A stretch of DNA of 63,113 nt from Litoreibacter sp. (GTDB taxonomy: Bacteria; Pseudomonadota; Alphaproteobacteria; Rhodobacterales; Rhodobacteraceae). Each line of letters opens with the position of its first letter. Position 1 is the stretch's first letter. The stretch lies in contig JAPORH010000200.1 in assembly GCA_026710325.1 (NCBI GenBank), forward strand, positions 1-63,113. The letters are read 5' to 3'. This document shows, piece after piece, positions 9,486-17,648 of the stretch. Made by a program: the position numbers and the translations under genes. Below the pieces are notes generated by a model. It ran no database searches, had not been told where the DNA came from, and saw only the letters and a list, made by a program, of their open reading frames with translations.

Positions 9486-9554
9486 AACAGGACGTGCCTG
9501 CCCGGGACTTGTGCGGCCCGAGACCGGCTGATACCCCTGCCAAATAAGAAGAAT

Positions 9555-10031
9555 ATGAGAAAACAGATGAGCGACAGACCCACCAGCGCCGATATTGACC
9601 TGATCCAACGGATTATTCCCCATAGGTACCCGTTTTTGCTGATCGACAAGGTCGTAGATATCGAGCATGGCGTGCGCGCCACGGGGATCAAGAATGTGAC
9701 GTTCAACGAACCCCATTTTCAGGGACATTTCCCTGGTGCACCGATTATGCCTGGCGTCACGATCATTGAGGCCATGGCGCAAACCGCTGCGGTCATGGTG
9801 GGCGTCACTATGGATATGGCCGACAAGGACCTGCTGGTTTATTTCATGGCCATCGATGGGTGCAAGTTCCGCCGCAAGGTGGTGCCTGGCGATGTGCTCA
9901 AGCTCGACGTCGAGGTTACGCGTGGCAAACCCGGTGGCAAGGTGTGGCGCTTCAAAGGCGTGGGACATGTTGATGGTGATCCCGCCGCCGAAGCGGAGTT
10001 CACGGCCATGATGGATTTGCCCAAGACATGA
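9555..10031 (+). CDS. fabZ: 3-hydroxyacyl-ACP dehydratase FabZ
   Basis: Hotdog-fold dehydratase of fatty acid elongation, 158 residues from ATG 9555 (ATG 9567 is an equally possible start). The active-site segment [18 protein letters not shown] carries the catalytic His, with the Glu in the following helix VTIIEAMAQ. It sits before lpxA, with which it overlaps by ATGA; both use 3-hydroxyacyl-ACP, so the pair sits at the branch between phospholipid and lipid A synthesis. Confidence 0.96.
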   Translation: MRKQMSDRPTSADIDLIQRIIPHRYPFLLIDKVVDIEHGVRATGIKNVTFNEPHFQGHFPGAPIMPGVTIIEAMAQTAAVMVGVTMDMADKDLLVYFMAIDGCKFRRKVVPGDVLKLDVEVTRGKPGGKVWRFKGVGHVDGDPAAEAEFTAMMDLPKT

Positions 10032-10813
10032 GCGGGTCCGTTCATCCAAGCGCCGTGATTGAAGACGGTGCCGCGATTGATCCAACCGCCAAGATTGGTG
10101 CCTTTTGCACTGTTGGTCCCAACGTCAAGATTGGCCCCGGCGTCGAATTGAAATCGCATGTCGTGGTGACAGGGCAAACGACCATCGGCGCGGACACCGT
10201 CGTCTTCCCCTTCGCAGTGATTGGCGAGATCCCACAAGACCTGAAATTTGACGGGGAGGAGACACGGCTCGAGATCGGGGCGCGCAACCGCATTCGTGAA
10301 GGCGTGACGATGAACACTGGCACGGCGGGTGGCGGCGGCCTGACCAAGGTAGGCGACGATTGCCTGTTCATGACCGGTGCTCATGTCGGCCATGACGCCA
10401 TTGTCGGCAACGGGGTCATCATGGCAAACCAGGCCGCGCTGGCCGGGCACTGCATCATTGAGGACCGGGTGATCATCGGCGGTCTTGCAGGAATCCATCA
10501 ATTCGTGCGGATCGGGCGCGGCGCAATCATTGGCGCTGTGACCATGGTGACGAATGACGTGATCCCATATGGCCTTGTGCAGGCCCCGAGAGGGGAACTT
10601 GACGGGCTGAACTATGTGGGGTTGAAGCGGGCCGGGGTGGCGCGGTCGGATATTACGGCGCTGCGCGCGGCCTATCAGATGCTTAGGCAAGGCGATGGCG
10701 CGTTTCAGGACCGCGCTGGACGGCTGCGCGATGAAACAGACAGCGCCTATGTTCAGGAGGTCGTGGATTTCATTCTGGGGCAGAGCGACCGATCGTTCCT
10801 GACCCCACGGTAG
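10028..10813 (+). CDS. lpxA: UDP-N-acetylglucosamine acyltransferase
   Basis: First enzyme of lipid A synthesis, 261 residues. The N-terminal two thirds are hexapeptide repeats ([LIV]-G-x4, e.g. [18 protein letters not shown]) that form a left-handed beta helix; the catalytic His lies in [12 protein letters not shown] (about residue 118). The C-terminal helical domain begins near 195 ([10 protein letters not shown]). It overlaps fabZ by 4 bases and is followed by lpxI after 8 bases. Confidence 0.96.
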   Translation: MSGSVHPSAVIEDGAAIDPTAKIGAFCTVGPNVKIGPGVELKSHVVVTGQTTIGADTVVFPFAVIGEIPQDLKFDGEETRLEIGARNRIREGVTMNTGTAGGGGLTKVGDDCLFMTGAHVGHDAIVGNGVIMANQAALAGHCIIEDRVIIGGLAGIHQFVRIGRGAIIGAVTMVTNDVIPYGLVQAPRGELDGLNYVGLKRAGVARSDITALRAAYQMLRQGDGAFQDRAGRLRDETDSAYVQEVVDFILGQSDRSFLTPR

Positions 10814-10821
10814 AGGCCTCA

Positions 10822-11691
10822 ATGCTGGCTGTGATCGCGGGCGAAGGCGCCCTTCCGCCGCTCTTGTTTGAGGCATTGGACGCGCGGTCCGAACCGTTTC
10901 ACCTGTGCGAGATGGAAGGCCATCCTTGCGAGAAAGCAGGCGACCGGCCGATCATTCGGTTCAGGGTCGAACAGTTGGGCAGCTTCATCAACCATTTGGT
11001 TTCGCTCGGGGTCACCAAGGTTTGCATGGCCGGACGCATGCAACGCCCGCCGCTTGATGTCAGTAATCTGGATGCCGAGACCCAGCCGCTTGTTCCGCGC
11101 TTCATGGCCGCCATGCAGCAGGGCGATGACGCGTTGCTGCGCACGGTTTTGGGCTTCTTTGAGGAACGCGAAATTGAGGCGCTTGGCGCACATGAGGTGC
11201 GGCCTGATTTGCTTCCCGAGCCCGGTGTTCTGACGGACCGCAAGCCCGAGGCTTTTCACGAGACGGACGCGGATCGCGGCGCGCAGATCATAGCCGCAAT
11301 GGCTCAGGCCGATGTCGGGCAGGCCTGCGTTGTCGCTAAGGGACAGGCTCTCGCCATCGAAGCGCTTCCCGGCACGGATTGGATGATGCAATCGCTCATG
11401 GTGGAGAACCAGCCGCTCAACCCGGACGTGGTCGCCAAGGTTGTGGGCTATGGGGGCAAGCTGCAACGTTCCCGCCAACTCCCACCTGGCGGCATTTTGG
11501 TCAAAGCGGCAAAGCCGGGGCAGGAGCTGCGGGTGGATATGCCTGTCATTGGCCCTGATACGATACGTCGTGCGATCCAGGTCGGGCTGGAAGGCATCGT
11601 GATTGAGGCAGGCCGCGTCATGGTTTTGGAAAGCCCGCTTTGTCTAAAGATCGCAGATAGGCACGGCCTGTTTCTTTGGGTGCGGGCGTGA
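10822..11691 (+). CDS. lpxI: UDP-2,3-diacylglucosamine pyrophosphatase LpxI
   Basis: 289-residue protein of the DUF1009/LpxI family, which hydrolyses UDP-2,3-diacylglucosamine to lipid X in bacteria that lack LpxH. The N-terminal domain starts LAVIAGEGALPPL. The C-terminal domain has the conserved RVDMPVIGPDTI segment (about 243-254), the region of the catalytic Asp of the family, and GIVIEAGRVMVLE. Position between lpxA and lpxB supports the assignment. The stop overlaps the lpxB start as GTGA. Confidence 0.93.
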   Translation: MLAVIAGEGALPPLLFEALDARSEPFHLCEMEGHPCEKAGDRPIIRFRVEQLGSFINHLVSLGVTKVCMAGRMQRPPLDVSNLDAETQPLVPRFMAAMQQGDDALLRTVLGFFEEREIEALGAHEVRPDLLPEPGVLTDRKPEAFHETDADRGAQIIAAMAQADVGQACVVAKGQALAIEALPGTDWMMQSLMVENQPLNPDVVAKVVGYGGKLQRSRQLPPGGILVKAAKPGQELRVDMPVIGPDTIRRAIQVGLEGIVIEAGRVMVLESPLCLKIADRHGLFLWVRA

Positions 11692-12860
11692 ACGCTTTTT
11701 TGATCGCGGGCGAGCCCTCGGGCGACAGGCTTGGTGCTGCGCTCATGTCGGGACTGCGCCAGCTTAACCCGGAGATTGGTTTTGCAGGCGTCGGCGGGCC
11801 AATGATGGAGGCCGAGGGCCTCGTGAGCCAGTTTCCGATGCAGGAGCTGTCGGTCATGGGGCTGGCGGAGGTTCTGCCTAAGCTACGGCACCTGTTTCGT
11901 CGACGCGACGAACTTGTGGATCAGATTGTGTTGGCCAAGCCCGATGTTCTGATCACCATCGACAGCCCGGATTTTTGCCTGCGCGTTGCGCGCAAGGTAC
12001 GCCAGCGAGCGCCTGATATTCCAACGGCGCATTATGTTGCGCCGACCGTCTGGGCCTGGCGGCCTGAACGAGCGGAAAAGATGGCAAGTTCGATCGACCA
12101 TGTGCTAGCGCTTTTTCCGTTCGAGCCGCCTTACATGGAAGCGGCCGGGATGAGCTGCGATTTTGTGGGCCACCCTATCGTCTCCGAGCCCATTGCGACG
12201 GACGAGGAGGTTGCCTGGTTCCGCCGCACCTACGGTCTGGACGACGCGCCGATGATCCTTGCCTTGCCTGGCTCACGATTGGGGGAGGTCACGCGGCTTG
12301 GCGACCGTTTCGGTCAGGCCTTGGCGCAAGTCGTGGATCGACATCCCGACGCGAGGATTGTGTGTCCGACCGTTGGCCATGTGGCCAGCAAGGTTCATAT
12401 GTTCGCCGCGCGGTGGCCGGGTGTTCCGCTTGTGCTTGACCCGCGCGATATGGCTGCTGACGATTTTGCCGTCGTCAAACGCGCGGCCTTTCGCGCCGCG
12501 CATGTCGCTTTGGCGGCCTCGGGCACAGTATCTTTGGAACTCGCCGCCGCCGAGACTCCCATGGTCATCGCCTATGATATGAACTGGTTCTCCCGCCGTA
12601 TCATCGCGGCCAAAGCGCTGATCGACACGGTGACGTTGGTCAATATCGTGACACGGTCGCATGTCGTCCCGGAATTTCTGAGCGAGAACTGCAGGCCCGA
12701 TGGGATTGCGCGAGCGCTGATCGAATTGATGGAAGAAGAAGAGCTACGAACACGTCAGCTGGACGCGTTCGCGCAGACAATGCAGGCCTTGGGGCAGGGG
12801 GATGAGCCCCCCGGGGTGCGCGCGGCTTTGTCGATCTATGACGTGATCGACAAAGACTAG
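11688..12860 (+). CDS. lpxB: Lipid-A-disaccharide synthase
   Basis: GT19 glycosyltransferase, 390 residues from GTG 11688, joining lipid X and UDP-diacylglucosamine at the inner membrane. The N-terminal AGEPSGDRLGA motif, YVAPTVWAWRPER and the C-terminal ASGTVSLELAAAETPMVIAYDMN are characteristic. GTG 11688 is preferred because it overlaps the lpxI stop (GTGA); TTG 11676 would add four residues. The stop codon is shared, as CTAG, with the convergent ybaK-like gene. Confidence 0.95.
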   Translation: MNAFLIAGEPSGDRLGAALMSGLRQLNPEIGFAGVGGPMMEAEGLVSQFPMQELSVMGLAEVLPKLRHLFRRRDELVDQIVLAKPDVLITIDSPDFCLRVARKVRQRAPDIPTAHYVAPTVWAWRPERAEKMASSIDHVLALFPFEPPYMEAAGMSCDFVGHPIVSEPIATDEEVAWFRRTYGLDDAPMILALPGSRLGEVTRLGDRFGQALAQVVDRHPDARIVCPTVGHVASKVHMFAARWPGVPLVLDPRDMAADDFAVVKRAAFRAAHVALAASGTVSLELAAAETPMVIAYDMNWFSRRIIAAKALIDTVTLVNIVTRSHVVPEFLSENCRPDGIARALIELMEEEELRTRQLDAFAQTMQALGQGDEPPGVRAALSIYDVIDKD

Positions 12861-13330
12861 CTTTCCGTAAAGTCCGCGCGCTTTGCGCCGGTTAGTTTCA
12901 GTAAAATATCTGGTGCAATCGGGAATATGTGATGCGGCGTGCCGGCCGCAGCCCAAATCACGTCAAACTCCAACAGTCGCGGGTCGAAGAAGGCGCGGAT
13001 CGGGTTGAGATGCCCCACAGGTGAGACGCCGCCAATGGCAAACCCTGTTTGCGCGCGTATGAGTGCAGCATCGGCCTTGCCCAGCTCTTCACCCGCAACC
13101 GCAGATGCTTTCGCGCTATCGACGCGGTTGCCGCCAGCCGTAAGAAAAAGGATTGCGGTCTGACTGTTTTCGCCGCGAAAGATGATCGATTTTGCAATTT
13201 GTTCGAGGTGGCAACCTGCTACGTCTGCCGCCTGAGCCGCAGTGCTCGTGTCGCTTCCTGTCTCCAAAACGTCAACGCTAATGCCAGCCTCATCCAAGGC
13301 CCGCTTCACCCGTTTCAAGCTCTTGCTCAT
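12857..13330 (-). CDS. YbaK/EbsC-family aminoacyl-tRNA deacylase
   Basis: 157 residues of the YbaK/ProX editing-domain family, which hydrolyses mischarged aminoacyl-tRNA such as Cys-tRNA(Pro) or Ala-tRNA(Pro). The family pattern is clear: EQIAKSIIF with the conserved Lys, FLTAGGNRVDSAK, TGFAIGGVSPVGH and the closing ILLKLTGA. ATG 13330 is preferred over 13342 because GGAGG lies 8 bases before it, inside the first few codons of the longer form. Its end overlaps lpxB by 4 bases. Confidence 0.9.
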   Translation of the reverse strand: MSKSLKRVKRALDEAGISVDVLETGSDTSTAAQAADVAGCHLEQIAKSIIFRGENSQTAILFLTAGGNRVDSAKASAVAGEELGKADAALIRAQTGFAIGGVSPVGHLNPIRAFFDPRLLEFDVIWAAAGTPHHIFPIAPDILLKLTGAKRADFTES

Positions 13331-13408
13331 CAGCTCCTCCAAATGCTTTGTTCATTTGCCCGAACTGCCCTGTTGACCACAAGCCTCATGCGCGCAAACG
13401 TGCAGATC

Positions 13409-16195
13409 ATGAGCTTCACCTCTCGCCTGACGCGCTGCCCGCGCCCATACCTTCCGGACATCGGCGAAGACAGCGCCCGCAGTTTTAACGAGATGGACCC
13501 GGCTTTTCGGGAATTGGTCAAGGGTACGGCCGGGTGTAGCCCTTACTTGGGCGGGCTACTCGCAAAGGAACACGACTGGATTTGCCAGCTTGCCGATCTC
13601 TCCCCGGAAGACCTTTTGGCGGATTGCCTCGCCTCTGTGCGCGCTGCGGAGACGGATCAGAAAAAGGTTTTTAGACAAGCCAAACGCCGCATCGCTTTGC
13701 TGACAGGATTGGCCGATTTGGGTGGTGTCTGGACCCTCGAAGAGGTGACCGGCGCGCTCACTGATTTGGCCGATACCAGCGTCGATGCGGGCGCGAAAGC
13801 CCTCGTGCGCGCAGAGATCGCGCGCGGCAAATTGCCGGGGCTTTCAGAGGATGATGCTGAAACTGCAGGTGGCATGTGCTTGCTGGCCATGGGGAAAATG
13901 GGTGCCGGGGAGCTGAACTATTCCTCCGACATCGATCTGATTTGCCTCTTTGATGAGACGCGGTTCGACCCCGATGACTATGCCGAGGCGCGGGATGGAT
14001 TTGTTCGGGTGACGCGCAGGCTTATGCAGCTGCTGTCCGAGGTGACGGCGGATGGATACGTGTTTCGTACCGATTTGCGCTTGCGCCCAGATGCCTCCGT
14101 CACGCCGGTTTGCATCGCCATGGAGACGGCGGAGCGGTATTATGAAAGCGTCGGCCGCACGTGGGAGCGTGCGGCCTTTATCAAGGCGCGTTCCTGCGGG
14201 GGTGATGTCGCCGCGGGCGTGCGGTTTCTGGAACGCCTGATGCCGTTCGTTTGGCGCAAACATCTCGATTTCGCTGCCATTCAGGACGCGCATGACATGC
14301 GGCTTCGCATTCGTGACCACAAAGGGCTTGGCGGGGGTTTCGTGCTTGAGGGGCATGATTTGAAGCTTGGTCAGGGTGGCATCCGAGAGATCGAGTTTTT
14401 CACCCAGACACGCCAGATCATTGCGGGCGGGCGTGACCCCTCCTTGCGCGTACGCGGCACAAAGCAAGGGCTGGCGCGGCTTGTTCAGTCGGGATGGGTC
14501 GAAGGAGACGTGACAGAGCGGCTGACATCCAACTACACTCGCTTTCGCGAGGTAGAGCATCGCTTGCAGATGATTGGTGACGCACAGACGCATGCTTTGC
14601 CAAGCGCAGATGAGGGGTTTGCGCGGCTTGCCGCGTTTATGGGGGAGGATGCCGCCACATTGCGCGCCGACCTTGAAGCGCGTCTCAAAGAAACCTCACG
14701 CGCGACAGAGGCCTTTTTCGCCCCGGATGCCGCGCAGCAGGAGCATGGTGAGACAGCAGAATACCTTGAAAAATGGCGCGGGCTTCCGGCCTTGCGCAGC
14801 CCCCGGTCGGTCGAAATCTTCAAACGCCTTTTTCCTGAGATCCTGATCCGAATGCAGAGCGCAGCACGGCCCGATGAGTCTCTGCAGGCATTCGAGCGCT
14901 TCCTTTCAGGCCTGCCAGCCGGCGTACAAGTTTTTTCTATGTTTGAAGCCAACCCGCAGTTGACCCAGCTTTTCATCGATATTTGTACAGTTTCAAGCGA
15001 TCTTGCGGGCTATCTATCGCGGAATGCGCAAGTCTTCGATGCGGTGCTGGCTGGCAGCTTTTTTAGCCCCTGGCCCGGACGGGAGGCGCTGACAGCTGAG
15101 TTGTCAGATGCGCTGGCGCGCCTCGAAGACTATGAGGCACAGCTTGACCTTGCGCGCCGTTGGCAGAAAGAGCGGCATTTTCAAACGGGCGTTCATCTGT
15201 TGCAAGGGCTGATCTCACCAGGTGAGGCCGGTTGCGAATATGCCGATCTGGCAGAATCAGTTTTGGCGGCGCTCTATCCCAAGGTCGTCGCACAATTCGG
15301 ACAGAAACACGGGCCCCCGCCCGGGCGTGGTGCCAGTGTGCTCGCCATGGGCTCTCTTGGCGCAGGGCAACTCACAGCGCGGTCAGATTTAGATCTCATC
15401 GTGATCTACGACGCACAAGGCGTTGAAAGCTCAGACGGCCCAAGGCCGCTTGCCACGCGCCTTTACTATGCGCGACTGACCCAAGCCCTCGTCACGGCCT
15501 TCACGGCCCCTACAGCAGAGGGCAAGCTCTATGAGGTTGATATGCGGCTGCGCCCGTCTGGGCAATCCGGGCCGGTTGCCACAGGGCTTGCGGCTTTCGA
15601 CACTTACCAGCGGACGGAAGCCTGGTTTTGGGAGCACATGGCGCTGACGCGTGCGCGTCCCGTGGCCGGTTCGCCTGAGATCGGGGAGGCTGTTGAGAGG
15701 GTCCGCGCAGAGGTTCTTCGCAAAGAACGAAACGCCAAGACCTGCGCGCAAGAGACCCAAGATATGCGTGCCAGACTCGCCGAGGCAGGCCGAACAGGAA
15801 GCGCATGGAACGTGAAGGATGGCCCTGGCGGGTCGCAAGATATCGACCTCTTTGCGCAAAGCCTTGCGCTGCTATCTCGCTGCACCGCGCGCGGGACGAA
15901 AGTCCAACTGCAAGCCGCGTGTGATGCGGGTTTGCTCGGCGCGCGCGACATGCAGGAGCTCATTGCCACGCGTGACACGTTCATGCAGCTTACCCAGCTT
16001 GACCGGCTCATTACCGAGGGTGATTTCGAGCCGGATGAACAATCTGAGGCCGCGCAAACCCTGTTGCTCAGAGTTTTGGAAACGGACAGCCTTAGCCAAA
16101 CGGAGACGCGGCTTACAGCATGTCGCAAACGCGCTAAAACTGTCATAGAACAGACACTCAGAGAGTTGGGTGCCGTGATAGAAGCCAAAACGTAG
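13409..16195 (+). CDS. glnE: Bifunctional glutamine synthetase adenylyltransferase/deadenylylase
   Basis: 928 residues from ATG 13409. It controls glutamine synthetase by adding or removing AMP in response to nitrogen status. Two nucleotidyltransferase domains are visible: the N-terminal deadenylylase with GKMGAGELNYSSDIDLI (about 164-180) and the C-terminal adenylyltransferase with GSLGAGQLTARSDLDLI (about 648-664), each with the metal-binding DxD. The central region carries helical regulatory segments. The frame is open far upstream, but homology begins at MSFTSRLTR; ATG 13388 is a possible alternative. No strong ribosome site is seen. Confidence 0.94.
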   Translation: MSFTSRLTRCPRPYLPDIGEDSARSFNEMDPAFRELVKGTAGCSPYLGGLLAKEHDWICQLADLSPEDLLADCLASVRAAETDQKKVFRQAKRRIALLTGLADLGGVWTLEEVTGALTDLADTSVDAGAKALVRAEIARGKLPGLSEDDAETAGGMCLLAMGKMGAGELNYSSDIDLICLFDETRFDPDDYAEARDGFVRVTRRLMQLLSEVTADGYVFRTDLRLRPDASVTPVCIAMETAERYYESVGRTWERAAFIKARSCGGDVAAGVRFLERLMPFVWRKHLDFAAIQDAHDMRLRIRDHKGLGGGFVLEGHDLKLGQGGIREIEFFTQTRQIIAGGRDPSLRVRGTKQGLARLVQSGWVEGDVTERLTSNYTRFREVEHRLQMIGDAQTHALPSADEGFARLAAFMGEDAATLRADLEARLKETSRATEAFFAPDAAQQEHGETAEYLEKWRGLPALRSPRSVEIFKRLFPEILIRMQSAARPDESLQAFERFLSGLPAGVQVFSMFEANPQLTQLFIDICTVSSDLAGYLSRNAQVFDAVLAGSFFSPWPGREALTAELSDALARLEDYEAQLDLARRWQKERHFQTGVHLLQGLISPGEAGCEYADLAESVLAALYPKVVAQFGQKHGPPPGRGASVLAMGSLGAGQLTARSDLDLIVIYDAQGVESSDGPRPLATRLYYARLTQALVTAFTAPTAEGKLYEVDMRLRPSGQSGPVATGLAAFDTYQRTEAWFWEHMALTRARPVAGSPEIGEAVERVRAEVLRKERNAKTCAQETQDMRARLAEAGRTGSAWNVKDGPGGSQDIDLFAQSLALLSRCTARGTKVQLQAACDAGLLGARDMQELIATRDTFMQLTQLDRLITEGDFEPDEQSEAAQTLLLRVLETDSLSQTETRLTACRKRAKTVIEQTLRELGAVIEAKT

Positions 16196-16216
16196 ACGCT
16201 TGAAACAGGGTGCCCG

Positions 16217-16495
16217 ATGCCACAAAGCTACCTCCCGCAAGACCCCAAGGGGCTGGTCCATGAGGCCTATCAAATTGAAGGGATCACGGCGGGCGAATGC
16301 CGTTCAATCTTTCTGGATTGGGCATTGAGCGTGCCACTGGGCAAAGACCAAGTGATACTGATCAAAGAACTGCTCGTCCATTATGGCAGCGCAGCGGATC
16401 ATCCCATGACGGCGGTTTTGAACGAAGGGCTTGGCGACGGTGCGAAACCGGCGAGGCGGGGGGGCCGTGCGGCACGGGTTGGCAAAACTCAGTAA
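16217..16495 (+). CDS. Conserved hypothetical protein, 92 residues
   Basis: Small soluble protein starting MPQSYLPQDPKGLVHEAYQ, with an acidic helical middle and a basic, Arg/Gly-rich tail (ARRGGRAARVGK). It contains a single Cys and no signal peptide. I take it as a Rhodobacterales family of unknown function. AGGG lies 9 bases before ATG 16217, and the gene follows glnE by 21 bases, so the two are probably co-transcribed. Confidence 0.75.
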   Translation: MPQSYLPQDPKGLVHEAYQIEGITAGECRSIFLDWALSVPLGKDQVILIKELLVHYGSAADHPMTAVLNEGLGDGAKPARRGGRAARVGKTQ

Positions 16496-16511
16496 CGCGC
16501 ACGCATTATCC

Positions 16512-16549
16512 AAAAAAAAGCCCCCAGCCGGTGTCGTCCGGCTAGGGGC
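16512..16549 (-). terminator. Intrinsic terminator of the IalB-family gene
   Basis: On the minus strand a 12-bp stem with one mismatch (arms 16520-16531 and 16538-16549) is followed by eight U residues (A-run 16512-16519 on the + strand). It ends the transcript of the gene at 16581-17207 and may also serve the 92-residue gene on the + strand, though there the tail is poor. Confidence 0.85.
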
Positions 16550-16580
16550 ATTTGAAAACGCTAAAAAGGCTATTTTATGC

Positions 16581-17207
16581 CTATTCGGCCTCTGTCGCAG
16601 CCTCAGCGAGAGCGGCGTCAAAAGCCGCCGTAAAGCCTGTCAGTGACACGGTCAATTCAACGCGCTGATCAGGGGCACGCATCGGCACAACAACCACTTT
16701 GGCCTCATTTCCGCGCTTGAACGCGTCGATATCCCCACTGGTAAACCCAATCCGAGAGAAACAGCCGATCTGAGTGCAAAATGTGAACGGGTAGACCTTG
16801 GCCTGACCACCGTCGACAGACAGACGCAGTTGTTGTGTTAGCAGGGTCTCAAGTGGGGTGACGATTGTGGCACCTGCGGCCAATTCATCCTCAGGTGGGA
16901 GCGGAAACAGGTTGATCTCAGCCACGGATTGCCCGTTCTGGTCCTCGAGCAATTGATAAAGATTACAAGGTTCTTTTTGACCCTCAGGCACCGTGATGCA
17001 TCGCAGGTCCCAGTCGCCATGTTCTGATTTGACATAAGTTTCCCCAACTGGGTTCTCGGGCTGCCCGGTGGACAAGCCATCGGCGCGCTCAGTTGGCGTC
17101 TCGCTAGGTGTTTCGGCTTCGGACTCTGCCTCGGTGGTTTGGGCATATGCATGCGGCGCGCAGGCAAGAAAAAGCGCGGCACTTGCGTATTTCAGGATGC
17201 TGGACAT
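16581..17207 (-). CDS. IalB-family periplasmic protein
   Basis: 208 residues with a clear signal peptide (cleavage at AYA-QT, residue 22), an acidic Thr/Glu-rich linker (23-50) and a domain of the invasion-associated locus B family: GDWDLRC, EPCNLYQLLED, FCTQIGCFSRIGF with the paired cysteines, and VSLTGFTAAFDA at the end. The role in free-living relatives is unknown; the name comes from Bartonella. A strong terminator follows at 16512-16549. Confidence 0.88.
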   Translation of the reverse strand: MSSILKYASAALFLACAPHAYAQTTEAESEAETPSETPTERADGLSTGQPENPVGETYVKSEHGDWDLRCITVPEGQKEPCNLYQLLEDQNGQSVAEINLFPLPPEDELAAGATIVTPLETLLTQQLRLSVDGGQAKVYPFTFCTQIGCFSRIGFTSGDIDAFKRGNEAKVVVVPMRAPDQRVELTVSLTGFTAAFDAALAEAATEAE

Positions 17208-17337
17208 CTTTTTTCCATACTCGTTTATTTTGGCGAATGATTAACATGGCTGCGTGCTGGTGTCAGGGCCAAATCTGTGCGCAATCGCGCGATGTTTTGC
17301 CAAGAGTGTTACAGCTTAGTTGAGGCAACCCAAAATC

Positions 17338-17364
17338 GAAAAAAGGGCCTGATTACAGACCCTT
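17338..17364 (-). terminator. Minus-strand intrinsic terminator without an upstream minus-strand gene
   Basis: Read on the minus strand, AAGGGTCTG pairs with CAGGCCCTT around a TAAT loop (9 bp, one G-U) and runs into six U (A-run 17339-17344). No minus-strand protein gene ends here, so it is either the end of a small RNA or a barrier for antisense transcription entering the ialB-like gene. Confidence 0.65.
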
Positions 17365-17375
17365 CTTCCTCTTTT

Positions 17376-17537
17376 CTCCCCGTCGGACTGGCCGACTTAT
17401 TACGAAGACGCTAAGCGACAGCAGTTCACAGGTCAACAGTGAATATGCCAAAAAGTGATCACAAATTTTGCGCCAAGCAGTAGGGCTCTGAGACGAAAAA
17501 AGGCCGTGTCACAAGGACACGGCCAGTCGACAGGGAG
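17376..17537. repeat. Imperfect inverted repeat, 17 paired positions
   Basis: The left arm CTCCCCGTCGGACTGGCC (17376-17393) is complementary to the right arm GGCCAGTCGACAGGGAG (17521-17537) with one extra base and one G-T pair. Beyond the arms both sides continue as CTTCCT (left) and AGGAAG (right). About 127 bases lie between, including the hairpin at 17502-17524. It falls wholly in the stretch between the ialB-like gene and the DUF853 ATPase gene, where no protein gene is seen. Confidence 0.6.
17496..17524 (-). terminator. Strong minus-strand intrinsic terminator
   Basis: GGCCGTGTC (17502-17510) pairs perfectly with GACACGGCC (17516-17524) around a five-base loop; on the minus strand the stem is followed by six U (A-run 17496-17501). 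No minus-strand protein gene precedes it, since the next gene upstream in that direction is on the + strand. Confidence 0.75.
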
Positions 17538-17600
17538 GAAGTTGTCCAAATCACCTAATAAAGGCGAATTGGAAACACGAACCTACTAGCAGGATCGAGT
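17496..17600 (-). ncRNA. Candidate small RNA ending in a terminator, with a CUUCCUCCC stretch
   Basis: The minus strand from about 17600 to 17496 holds a possible hairpin (CCAA...TTGG around CCT/AGG, 17546-17572), then an unpaired CUUCCUCCCU (complementary to ribosome-binding sites), then the terminator at 17496-17524. This order resembles the layout of alphaproteobacterial small RNAs with anti-Shine-Dalgarno motifs. I could not find a convincing promoter, so the 5' end is a guess. It would partly overlap the 5' leader of the ATPase gene in antisense. Confidence 0.35.
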
Positions 17601-17648
17601 TAACAATGTATGTTCAACCCGAATTTTGTAGCCGACTGGGGGACGAGC

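Noticed and set aside
13049-13408. N-terminal extension of GlnE by up to 120 residues
   Set aside because: The sequence overlaps the ybaK-like gene antisense, has no GlnE homology and gives a protein much longer than the family.
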